The notes under the pieces: generated by a model
What the model was told of the DNA's origin: nothing
Databases searched by the model: none
Seen by the model: only the letters and a program-made list of their open reading frames with translations
Source of the DNA: Atherix ibis
Lineage: Eukaryota; Arthropoda; Insecta; Diptera; Athericidae
Reading direction: 5' to 3'
DNA: 64,000 bases
NCBI GenBank assembly: GCA_958298945.1
Contig: OY282609.1
Location: 41,182,954-41,246,953 of the forward strand
Position numbers and translations under genes: made by a program
In this document: in pieces, positions 44,190 to 55,137 of the stretch
Position numbering within the stretch: position 1 is the first letter of the stretch
Layout: each line of letters begins with the position of its first letter

Positions 44190-45230
44190 GGAAAAATTAC
44201 TTTATTACAACATCTTTCCATTTGATATAATATCAAATTAGGCTGGGTTATTGCAAATGGGTTTTACCTAGTTAATAAAATAAGTAAAACGTTCCTGTTA
44301 AGCGGAATACTATGAATTTTCTACAATGCAAATGGCATAAGAGGAATTCGTATGCGAGCAATGCTTCTCAAAAAACCTAATAAGAACTCTAAATGTTAGA
44401 TTGCCATTCAAAGAGAATCCATCAATGTTGGGTTGCCATTCAAAAATAATTCATCAATTCGATTGACATTCAAAGAAATTCCATCTACCTGACCATGCAG
44501 TTGAGAGGCCAGAAAATAGTACCACAAAACTCCGTGTGGTTTTTGATGGTTCTGCAAACGCCACTAGTCACTGAACAAAATTTTGATAGTGAATTCAACG
44601 GTTCAGTCAACAAGTTGTCTGCACAGCGGATATCACCAAGATGTATCAACAAATCTTAGAGGCACCAGAAGACAGCGTCTAGCACAAACTTTTCAACTCC
44701 AAAATATAATTTTTCAACAAGCGGACACGTTTTTTAAAATAGAACATATATGTAGATGATTGTTTGTTTGACGATGATTCAGTAGATGAAGCTGAAAAAT
44801 TTTATGTGAATTAAGATTGTTGTTAAAGTTGGGTTACTTTGAATTGAAAACATTTTGCTCCTATTATTAATCAATTCTCAGAGAGCTTTCTGAAGAACAT
44901 CGAGAAAAACATTTATTTTTCAAGAGAAGCAAGCGATGAAGACATTGGGTCTCATATGGCTTTATCACGAAGATATAATTCAATTTAATTTCCATTGACA
45001 CACGACAAAATAACTATATTCACAATTTTATGGGATCTCGTAAAACTCATTAATTCAATGGAACTTCTTGAACCTTCTATCATATTAAGTAAACTTTTCC
45101 TTCAATATCACCCTCTTATCATGGAATACCTATGTTACCAATTCTGTTTTCGAATAAAGGACCTTACCAGAATTCAATAGTGAAAACACATTTCTAAAAG
45201 TTTAATTCCACAGATATGCTCTCAAAAGGA
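44190..45230 (+). pseudogene. BEL/Pao retrotransposon reverse transcriptase remnant
   Basis: Plus-strand reading in order: LGWVIANG (44240), degraded LPFK repeats (44397-44490), LPDHAVERPENSTTKLRVVF with DGSANATS (the BEL hallmark TTKLRVVFDGSA), CTADITKMYQQILEAPED, carrying the first catalytic Asp in ADIxKMY, and at 44749-44760 an intact Y-V-D-D box followed by SVDEAEKF. NKxxSxIAKIFDPLGL-type sequence follows weakly to 45180. Around five stops or shifts. The frame 44995-45180 is part of it. Confidence 0.85.
44397..44490. repeat. Three tandem units of about 32 bp in the BEL pol
   Basis: Each unit holds a version of ATTGCCATTCAAAGA-AAT-CCATC. They translate to a repeated Leu-Pro-Phe-Lys block that is single in the BEL family as I know it, so the array is a local expansion. 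Confidence 0.8.
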
Positions 45231-45239
45231 ACAAACTGT

Positions 45240-46360
45240 TAAGGTTGTATACTAAAAATGAATTGATACCGTATTTTGATAACTGAAGTTATGACCAGTG
45301 TTCCCCCTAATTTTTTTAATAACCTGTATGCGCAGTTTTTTTGTGAGTAAAATTGAATTAAAAATTTGTGTGCAGCGTTTAAAAATATTTTTTACATACG
45401 ACAAAAAAATAAATTAAAAGTAGTCTTATATTACTACGTAACAAATATATTTATCAACAACCATTTAACGTACAGATTTCTTTCGTCTACAGGTCATGTA
45501 CATATAATTTACAATTACAATTATAATTTTAAAATTACAATTACATTTAAAATCAATTACTTTTTTTACATTTAAAAAGTGGTTAAGACTTTCCAATGAA
45601 AAAATAGGAACATTTTGTGGAATTACCATATAAATATATATTCTAGTTCTAACTTTTTTTTGACCATTGGTAATTAAATAAAATATTTTTATTTTTTAAA
45701 ATAATTAAGTCCTAAATAAGTAGATAATCGAAACCATTTAACATTGATTTTAAACACTTTATTAAAAACAATTGATTTTACAACTTTTCTACCTGTCTTT
45801 TGTTTTTCAATATTCTGAATAAAACCGATTTAAATTAATATTATTTTCACCATTTTCATAAGCTTTTGCTGTCATTAAAATATCTAAATAAAATTCTTTT
45901 AATGAATCTGTGTATTTCATTTTAATTAAATTTATTAAACTAAAGCCTAATGGTACCCCCAATATCTAATAATTTTGACAATTCTTTAAATTGTTAATTA
46001 TCTAAAGAAAACATTACTAAGTCTGCGAAATATTCTATTTGTTTTAACTTGATTTTTATGCGGAAAGCACATTTTTTGTTATCTATAAATATTTTAAAAT
46101 AACAAGGAGATTTTTTAAAACTGAGGAACAGTAATAAGATACCCAAGATAGGAGTAAACATTCATTGATGCTTCTCTAAATTGTGAAATTTACTATAAGT
46201 TTAACTTCCTTGCATTTTCAAGCATCTACACGTATGTATGTTTCCGACGGTGGAAAGTGAGAATGATTTTCTTACAAGAGGATTATTATGGGATGACAGC
46301 ATACTATTAAATTTTTTGTAACAGGTAGTAGACAATTCAAGAACATATTGATTTTTACGT
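45240..46360. other. AT-rich, no gene
   Basis: No recognisable feature; the plus frame 45366-45575 is AT-rich chance. The segment may hold unreadable remains of the BEL RNase H/integrase. Confidence 0.5.
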
Positions 46361-46364
46361 TGCA

Positions 46365-49300
46365 TTACACTATTACAATTACTTACATAATAGAAAGCAT
46401 CGACAATTGCTCAGAGGATTTTTAATTGAGGAAATTGAATTCGGCAAGAATTGGAATGCTTTGTTGACTCCCAAAATTTTATTTCGTATGTCCATATAGG
46501 TTTTATTACCGTATTATATAAAATACGGTACTCTTTAGTCCACTACCAATTTTGTATAGGAGTACAGTCCTTTAACGACCATCCAAAATAATATATTGTG
46601 CCTATTTTTTACTGAACAATATTACCATTAATTAGTATGGAAATAGATGGTACTTAGCAAACACTAAAAGTAACATAAACACTCTTTGTTCAGTTACTTT
46701 TCCTCTCCACTTTGAAGGGAATCAATGTGGTTTTGTGACTAGTCAGATGCAACATTTTGGTTTTTCTGATATTACATCGGCATATATACTTATTAAGGTG
46801 ATCTCATTGTAAGGAATATCGTGAGTAAAATATAATGTAGAAAGGGCCACGAATACTACTCTGAGGGCCGCTGACAAGGATAGGGAATGTATTGGAGTAT
46901 TTGACACTTTCAATTACTTAAAATTATCTTTTGAAGAGGTAGGTTTTGATGATGAGAGTGTAGTTAGGGGAAGGATTATCTCGAGCTTCTAGAGTAAGCC
47001 AGGATGCCATACTCAGTCAAATGCTATATAATCTACAATACTATGACACTATTGAACTGTGGAATATTCAGTTTCTAAATCCAAACTGGTGATTCAGAAT
47101 ACTATTGTTCCAGGATAAGTTTTTTTAAGAACTTTAGCTAGGATTATTGAATTTTGAGATTATTTTTATTAAGAGCAATTTCAAAAGCAATTGATTATGT
47201 GTGATATGGAGGGTGCTATTATAAATATCTAATAAGAACTATTGCTTTTTTAAAAAGTTCCTTTGCCATATCGGAGATAATTAGATTATAACCACGAGCT
47301 TTTTTGCTGAGTACTTGGGAGAAGAATTACGGTAAACTGGATCTTATAAGTCTTTATAGATTCCAACACGGTGTGTCCTATGGTTGAGGTCTTTGTATAG
47401 TATAAAAGTATTAAGTAGATATCATGCAAAAATATATTTTTTCTCTGTTACTTTTCGTCAAAGTTCCGTCATTTTCACGTACTAAGTGAGTAGCATTTTT
47501 CAATTTAAGTTTGTGTTTCGTGGCTATCCAAAGTAATTTTTTATTCTTAAGTGATTCTGTATAGTCAGCAATCTATTCATCTTTGTATTTGTTTATTGCT
47601 TTTTTAATGCTTGTTGTAGTCAGTTAAGTTTCCGTTTTATGGCTTAGCATTCAAGAGCGTTACGACTATGTCCTGGCCCGTCACTCTTTGCTTATAAAAG
47701 TCCGTCTTTTAGTGGCAAGTTAATTTTTTGGATTGAGGAAGTTCAATTAATTAAATATGTTCCCTAGTTATTACATCCTGTAAAAGGCTAGCTATATTAT
47801 GTATTCTTTCAAATATTTCCTCTTCAGCTTTTGTACTTCATTGTAAATTAATATTACTACCTAATTTTTACCTGAAAATGTTTCAGTCCACGCTACCATT
47901 TATTAGTTTTGGAGGAGTAGGATGGGAAATGTAATTCAGAATATCTGGAAGTTGTTCGATAAAAATAGGTTAGTATGGAGGATCTGAAAGTCATGAAACA
48001 TCCTACATCGTGGGTTTGATATACGGTAGCCCCATTGAAAATATTTTGAATTATAATCTGGCAATACAACATTTTTCGTAAGCAAGGAATAGCGAAAGGA
48101 AATATTTATCGGTTATCACTTTATTGAAAAAGCAATTGGAAGAATTCAATCGCAGTTAGCATATAAAGAGATTGGGGAAAGAATTTTTTATGAAAATGGC
48201 CAATCCAACATACGTGATATTGTTTGGATGATCAATTTTTTACGTGGTCTAGTTGCGGAAACATACTTCATGTCCAGAAATAGTAAGTTTTGTATAATTT
48301 ACTAGTAGAAGAGCACAGTTTAAGATAATGATTTACTAGTAGAAGAGCACAGTAACGACAGTTGTTAAAAGGATGTAATATTGGTAACTACAGTTGTTAA
48401 ATTAATTGAAAAAGAATATAGTAAAAATGTAAACTTCTCAACTATTGTGTTAGTTGTTTAAGCCACCACGGTTGTAAGCTATGGTGACGATGATAGTGAA
48501 GAAAAAATATAAAGTTCGTTTCTTATTTGTTATTAATAATGCTGTTGAAGGTGATGTTGATGGTGATGTCAATGGAGATATTAATGATATTCCTGTTGAC
48601 GATTTGATGACATTGACATTATTAGCAGTGTTGATATTGATAATTGTATTATAGTTGGTATTGTGTTTCAAGCTGTGACTGCAGCAAAGAATCGTGTTGA
48701 ATTAACCAAAGTACTTGAATAAAATTTTGATCTACTTGACCTTGTAGTCATTTTCTTCGGCAACTTTCTATAGATTATGTAGCATTTATAATTTGCAATA
48801 TAGTTTCCATGATAATGGGTATTTAGCTAGCGTTGTCACAGCCTTAGAGCAATCAGCAGTGAAGTATGTACCAGCACGTTAGTGGATATCGGCAGTATAT
48901 CTTTGAATGTATATACTTCTAGCAAGGGTAGCATTGAATAATATTTTTATGGGGTAAGACTCTTCCAACCTTATTTTGTATAAAAAAGCATGTCTATATC
49001 AAAAATTATCTTATAAAGCTCTAAATCGATAAAAATGAGAGGAGGAGTTACGTCTTTCTCACCCCTATTTTTTGTGTGCCTTATAACAGCTATCAAGGTC
49101 TTGTTTTGCTTCCTCTAGTATATATAAAATTTGACGTTTATATTTTATTGGTATGGATCAGCTAATATTGTTAAAATCGTGAAGCCTTTTGTTTAAGCCT
49201 TACATTTGTATTCACAACAATTGATTCGTCAAGCTCACGAATATTAGTAGCGGACGTTATCTGTTACTCTTTATCATAGATTTTTCTCAGTCTGATTGCC
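46365..49300 (-). mobile_element. Long decayed Jockey-like LINE (ORF1 and ORF2)
   Basis: Read on the minus strand from 49300 down: an ORF1 block with TPPLIFIDLELYKI (about 49045-49005), the equivalent of NATPPIISSG in the plus copy at 8340; ORF2 linker regions near 47900-47480 (LLWIATKHKLKLKNATHLV, family LWxATKxLKxP); ARGYNLIISDMAKELF (47310-47265), an RT N-terminal block; a degraded VLGPFLYxLYTHDIP (about 46850); and Tyr-Ala-Asp-Val at 46773-46784 in place of Y-A-D-D. The end region at 46380-46440 matches 35776-35840, so these two are the same family. Heavy decay; no frame exceeds a few dozen codons. The minus frame 48450-48671 is low-complexity Thr/Ser/Asn. Confidence 0.65.
48290..48352. 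repeat. Tandem duplication, about 33-bp unit
   Basis: TTTACTAGTAGAAGAGCACA occurs twice, starting at about 48298 and 48331. Confidence 0.9.
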
Positions 49301-51100
49301 TTTCTACTAAGAGTACTTCTTTACTAAGGTTGTGGTTCTTATTAATGCAATTGCATCTTATTGTTATAATTTTTTTAATTTGTTGCGAAAGCATGTTTAT
49401 TTCCACGTTTATTCGATTAGGCCTTGTGGTAGAATTAGTAAAGCAAAATGCATAATCCGTATCTGTATCGGCTGTTATAACGGATGGTGATTGGAATGAT
49501 CATTTTCTAATTGATGAGGCGTTTAATGCCATACCTGAATCAAATTATTGCAATAATAATTTTACGTTAGTACATAGATATAATCATACGGTTTTCTGAA
49601 AACCACAATAATTTCAGAACACCATACCAAAGCAGTATTTGAACTAGTTGTAACAGGAAGAAGATGTGTTCCTAGTTAAGGTTTCAGCTATATCCCTTAT
49701 ATGCTGATCGGCTAGAAAATTTACAAAGATATTTGTAGAAAGTGATAGGTTGGTACGTGTAGTCTAATTAAAAACTGCATCGAATACGTAAAAAAGACCA
49801 GCTATAAAAATGCGCCGTCTTCCAATCAAAAAATAGGATGAATTTAACGAGCCCACCAAATGAATAAGTTGAACATAATCATTCGAGGTGAGGAGTATGT
49901 ATGATCATCCTATGCTATTTATAAAAAATGGTAATATTAACTGTAATTCTGGATGATAAATTCGGTTTCGTTGTTATGGATGGTAACGGTCCGTCTTTTG
50001 AAACTTTTCAGGATTATATGAGGAAAGACACTCCTCCAAATATTGTAATTTTGAGCTAATGATAGTAGAAAGTTTTCGTAAACAAAGGTTTTAGTAATAA
50101 ATCACGACCTATACATTCCCTGTTTCTAAGAAAATGTACATCCAACATCAATCATAAGTAGTTGAAAAAAAAGAAAACTGAGAAGAATTAACTAATGTAA
50201 AACCTAAATAAATTTGTTAGTTGATATTTTGTAGACTGAAATAAAAAAAATTAAAAAGGAGAACAAAAAAACTATTAAATTTAAAAAATAAAAACTGGCT
50301 AATTGATGTCGTAATAAAATTCAAAGATTAATTTCCGTCTTCCATTCTGAAAGGAAAATAACTTTCGAGCATAAAGTGGTTCTGGTCTTATTGAATTTAT
50401 TGTACATAAAAATATGGAGTCCTTAAACAGATTGTTGAGTTGAGAAGTTTAAGTAGAAGCCTTTGCGGTCGCATACCAAGAAAGCTTCAAATTTTAATAT
50501 TTAAATAGAGCTGACGTTAAATAAATAATTATTTATTGGCAGTTCAAATAATCAATAACTTGCCATCAATCGTCGCTACACTAATTGCAAACAAACCGGC
50601 TCTGCAATGTATTTGTTAGTGAAAAAAGTTCATTTCAAATTGAACTATCGAAGCAAAAACACATTGAGAGACGCAACATACATCAGTGAGGAAATCAATT
50701 AGTACCGAAGATACAAGAATGATACATAAATAAGCTGAAAATTCTTTCGAACTCAAAACCAATTTTATACATACATTAATGTATACGCATCGAATGCATT
50801 TTTTATGCGCGCGATTAATTTTCATGTGCGCTATGTTTGCAATCTATATGCGTAAGCACACAGCCAAAATGAATCAGCTAATTGCATTCAACACCAAGCA
50901 CCTGCGTTTCAGTTAATCGACTAAATATTATTTTGCATGAGTCAAACATCTTAATGGCTATTTCGAGCAGGTATCCAGCAATAAAAATTTCATTATACAC
51001 TCTAATAACTACTTTGATTACTCTAAAAAAAAATATGATGAAATTGAGTAAGCATAACTAAATTTTACCACAAAAATTAAAATAGCGCTAAAGCAGCAAT
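49300..51100. other. No gene recognised
   Basis: Short open stretches exist (for example ITDGDWNDHFLIDEAFNAI, plus, about 49478-49535) but match nothing I can name. The minus frame 50616-50825 has no domain. Confidence 0.4.
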
Positions 51101-51109
51101 AATTACTTG

Positions 51110-52335
51110 AATGCGAATATGGAGAAGATTCCCTCCTTTAGGTTACCCAAGATCTGCTTACCAACTTTTAATAATGATTACGCTACCTGACAGTAAATTT
51201 GAGATACTTTTAAGAAAATTACTCATGCCCAAGAGAAAAGTCCAGTTCAAAAGTCGATGTACCTCAAGTCCAGTTTATCCGCTAATGCGTTAAAATAAAT
51301 CAAGCAAATGAAAATTGTGATATTTCTTGGCAAATTTTGCAGGACTAATTCAATAGCAAAACTAGTAGACAAAATGCTGAACATTCCAAGCATCAAGTCT
51401 GAATCAATAACAGCTATTCGTAAACTAATTAAAGAGTGCCTCTTAGATCTGAATAACCTAGGAATCTATATTGAGGCTTACTCCTGAAGAAATTAGGTAA
51501 AGCTTAATTTTCTACAGCATCATTTCCAAAATTTGGAAACCGTGGTATAAATAGGATATCCACTTACTGCTAGGAGTTATAACACTATATCAAAATAAAG
51601 TACTAAATTTTATTGAAAGTTAATATAAAGGTTCAGAAAAAATTTATCAAATGCCCTCGTACCAAAATATGCATCTTGTATACGAATATGCATCTTGTAT
51701 ACGATTATAGTGAAACTACATTTGTATTGCAACTATCTAAAATAGGGATCTCGGACATCGGAGTGCAATTTCTGATCCTGTTTTAGAAGCAACTATTTAT
51801 GACCACTTTCTTATTCACGTTGAAAACTCTACTGTGAGAAATGCTTCTAACATAGAACAGAGTATACCATCATGAACCGCAATTTATTGGCTTATCAGTA
51901 CAGTAATCCCTAAACATACCCATTCTTAAGTATAGTTAGGCTGGCATAATTATTACCTGTAGGTTCTTAAATCAACTTTATTACTAGTAGAATAACGAGA
52001 AAATTAGGGCTTACTACCGTTCACCTTACCTTCATATTGCCGAACTTGTATTAATGCAATTAAAGTTACATCAGCAAGCTTAATTACAATTTTAAGATTG
52101 ACAGCGCCATTATTCCAAAAATTATCGTGAATCAACCAGCGTGTAACCTCAATGTCACCGAGCTGAATATTACCAAAGATATTAAATTAGCTAATTTATA
52201 ACTTGTTTTATCAAGTTGAATTGATTTACTTCTAGGACCGGAATTGTTTAGTTCTTTATTAGCAGCATAGTTCAAACCAAAAACTTCGCAAGTTAATTAC
52301 AACGTTAGAGCAATTTCCAATGAACTTTCTACATT
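51110..52335 (+). pseudogene. BEL/Pao gag and protease remnant
   Basis: Gag: on the plus strand MEKIPSFRLPKICLPTFNND with YATWQ (51118-51190) is the BEL gag hallmark (LPKLxLPxFxGDYxxWxxF); then SPVQKSMYLKSSLSANALK (family: KFxYLKSSLSGEA) and LVDKMLNIPSIKSESITAIR. Protease and its C-terminal region: AIIPKIIVNQPACNL near 52108, then DIKLANL and LSS-IDLLLGPELF (family: IPHNIKLADPxFxxPGxIDLLLGADLF), ending near 52330. Frameshifts break both. The frame at 51111-51293 is in the wrong register. RT does not follow, so this is separate from, or rearranged relative to, the BEL RT at 44190. Confidence 0.82.
51666..51703. repeat. Perfect 19-bp tandem duplication
   Basis: AATATGCATCTTGTATACG at 51666-51684 and again at 51685-51703. 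Confidence 0.95.
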
Positions 52336-52376
52336 TGCAGTTCTTTCACGACTCATGAGTTAAATATAATAAAAAA

Positions 52377-52885
52377 ATGCACATAGGTGAAATGAAAGTT
52401 AGTCCGAATATTAATCCACTAGAATATATAATTCAAAAAATAAAATGTATTGTACAAAAGGAAATGATTCATCGCTTTAGTCGAAAACAACGGATGTGGA
52501 CATTAGCAATGTTGATGAAGTCACTAATAAGAAAAACAGGAAGTCTAATAACAAAAATAATAATAATAAATTTAATAACAGAAGTAACAACAAGAGGAAT
52601 GCCGCCAGTATCAAAATGATAACATGTAATAGGATAACTACTACGAATGATAGTAGTAACATAAATTCCATAAGAAATATTACTATAATAAGAATATTTC
52701 TTATAGTAAAAATAATAATAATAATCACAAACAATTTCATAATCATAGCCGTATACCACCATATTACTCTAATCAAAAGACAGAATATTCTGCTCATAGC
52801 TGATATTTGAGAATTAAAATTATGCGTTATATTTCCATTAAAATCAAGCTTTTCCGAAAAAGCGGCATTTACTCTGCATCCATTC
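52377..52885. other. AAT/ATT-rich low-complexity stretch
   Basis: From 52540 to about 52740 the sequence is dominated by AAT and related triplets, giving Asn/Lys-rich frames on plus and Ile/Leu-rich frames on minus (the long minus frame 52477-52893 included). None is a credible gene. The start (52377-52500) might be leftover BEL pol. Confidence 0.6.
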
Positions 52886-53110
52886 CAGATCAATCCTCAA
52901 CTTAAACCGAAATCTATTGCAAAGGTATTAACCGGTTTCTATGATTCTAAAATTTCCATCCAAAATTTATGGTATCATCAGCAGACTTGCTTACTTCTTT
53001 AATATAATCAGCTGTACATCAAGTATTTTCGAAAGAATCGCAGATGCATACAACCTCACAATCAATGCAAGCGTCATCAATTCTTAATCTAATATTGGTT
53101 GGATAAAATA
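52885..53110 (+). repeat. Repeat family D, copy 2
   Basis: Similar to the minus strand of 2700-2990. Confidence 0.4.
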
Positions 53111-53370
53111 ATTAAAGAGGACCACCAGATCGACTAGCTCATAACTTCTATAGCTAAAAATATATTACTTGAAATGAACCTATAAATTTGCTAATCTATT
53201 TTAAATATCTAAAATAACATATGAATTTATGAATTAATAAATAAGATTACAATAAATATAACGATACAATTATAATATTAGCTTTTAAGGACTAAATTTA
53301 AGCAATATTAATTAAATATACTTATGTATAAACAAATCGTCTTAACCACGAAACCATTTTATTTGATTGA
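53110..53370. other. AT-rich, no gene
   Basis: Nothing recognised. Confidence 0.5.
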
Positions 53371-53490
53371 ATAATTCTGAGATTTACTATAATTTAGTTA
53401 ATGAGTTATAGTAAATCTCATTATTCTGAGATTTACTATAATTTAGCTATTAAAATAGCTAAATTATAGTAAATCTCAGAATAATTATCA
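53371..53490. repeat. Compound palindrome: one motif in four copies
   Basis: The block TGAGATTTACTATAATTTAG occurs direct at 53388, as a shortened inverse at about 53405-53420, direct again at 53427, and inverse at about 53459-53480. The last two form a perfect palindrome of 30-base arms around four bases. The first two form a smaller one of about 15 bases. Confidence 0.93.
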
Positions 53491-53639
53491 CTCATTACGT
53501 CTTTAATATTAAATATACTAATATAAAGTAAATAAATTTTCCTACACAAATTTTAAAAAATTTAATTATTGTACAATATTTAATGAAAATTCCAATCTTA
53601 TTAAAGTTTAAAAAAAAATTAATTTTTATAAATTTGTAT

Positions 53640-53925
53640 TCAAGGTTACCTCCATCTACAAGATGGAGGTAGATGTAGTCCATCGTGTCGCGGTTAGACT
53701 TCTATAAAAAAATTTCAGATTGTATAAACGAATTACAAATTGGGATTAAATAAGAAATTCAGTGTCAACTGAGTAGGGTAACTAGCTATTAGCCAGATCC
53801 AAAAAATCCCGAGGCTGATTCCTCCCAGAATTTAAGTCACAAAAAAACGAAGTACGGTAATTTTATGTGCATGAACCTGAAAGAATCTGTTTCCTTGTAG
53901 TCGAGTCGAGTAGCTAGCGCATTAA
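53640..53925 (-). repeat. Repeat family B copy and small hairpin
   Basis: The minus strand of 53700-53925 matches 21675-21905. At 53646-53670 a hairpin ACCTCCATCT...AGATGGAGGT is also present. Confidence 0.6.
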
Positions 53926-53929
53926 CAAT

Positions 53930-55130
53930 GTTATGATATCTGGAATTTGGGTGTTGCCAAAGAGTTAGTGCATAAATGAGCAGGGCCATGCATAGGAACT
54001 TGCCAGGATTCCATGATCCGATGACGTTTTTATGGAATGAATAGTGAAACTAACGAAAGTGCGTACGTACCAAACAGTCAAGGAAATACTGTTTGGTACG
54101 TACGCACTTTCGATGCCAAGGAAATAGGCAAACTGGTCATTTGGTGTTAAGCCGTAAAAATATTCTGTGTTTGGCTGCTGAGCGGGAAAGTGGTTTGGTT
54201 AATTAGTAGCTTCAATATTTTGTTCAGAAGATTCGTTTTAGAAGAGTGAATTAAAAAAAATACAACAAGAGATAAATATTTAGTAGTATATTTCATAATA
54301 AAGATATAACGGAATAAAAATTTAATATATTTTAAAAAAAAAAATTTTGTATGAAAACAAAAGGTGAAATAATAGGGGAGCGGATAAATTATGTAAAAGT
54401 TGAAATGGATCGATAAGTTGCGGCATAAGAAAAGCCACCAGCAGCGGATATAAAAAAAAAGCCACGAAGCGATAAAAAAAACACGCTGAAATAAATGAAA
54501 AAAGGGGTAATTTTTTGTTAAGTTGCTAAGTAACCTCTTAGCGTAAAATTGCCATGGTTCAAAGTTGAAAGAGAGACAACGATTTAGTGCATATACACTC
54601 TGAAATTATACCTATAACAGATATACCCAGATAATATTTACGATTAACTATCTATCAAACTTTGCTTTGCTTGTGCGGGTTCATATTAAGAAACTCTTAA
54701 TGTTATATTAAGAAACTTTCTCTCTGAAAATAATTTTAATATTTTACTTGATTTTTTTTAATATACCATATAATTTTAATATTTTGCTTGATATCGAAAT
54801 TTTTATTATATTTCGTTTTATTAAAAATTAATTGAATTGACCTATATGTTTATTTTAATTACGAAAATATATGAAAAGTTTTATGATTTCATATTTTAAT
54901 TAAAATTTAAGAATCTAAAGATCAGTCTAGAGTACTAATTATCTTGCTATAGGTGTAGTACTTTGGAGATAAAAATTTTAATTTTTTGTAGATAAAAACT
55001 TTTTTTTCTCTTCTTGCATGCTTTGTCTTTCCTTCCCTTGACTGATTGTTGTTTGTGTGCATGCCTGTCCACTATCATGTATCAATATTTTTTCTTTATC
55101 TACGAAAGTAAAAATCGGTTTTCTGCTATT
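53930..55130 (+). other. Gypsy 3' non-coding/LTR-like region before copy 3
   Basis: Colinear with 57300-59200: shared blocks include ACTGGTCATTTGGTGTTAAG, AAAGGTGA-ATAATAGGGG and GTTTGTGTGCATG followed by TGTC-ACTATCAT. Its position before gag of copy 3 and after gag-pol of copy 3 (the 57300-59200 copy) suits LTR or tandem-element structure, but exact LTR ends with TG...CA were not identified. Confidence 0.65.
54054..54112. repeat. Perfect palindrome, 25-bp arms
   Basis: Arms 54054-54078 and 54088-54112, spacer 9 bases. The arm starts CGAAAGTGCGTACGTACC. It lies exactly where copies 3 and 5 carry the A-tailed insertion (after GATGACG), so this site was altered differently in each copy. Confidence 0.97.
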
Positions 55131-55137
55131 GTATTTG

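Noticed and set aside
48450..48671. Thr/Ser/Asn-rich minus frame that could be a mucin-like protein
   Set aside because: Low-complexity sequence (GTTGATGGTGAT-like repeats) inside a decayed LINE; no start context or partner exon.
52477..52893. Long minus-strand frame, 138 codons, hydrophobic
   Set aside because: It is the reading of AAT/ATT-rich low-complexity sequence (runs of Leu, Ile and Val); overlapping frames on both strands are equally long. No membrane-protein family pattern.
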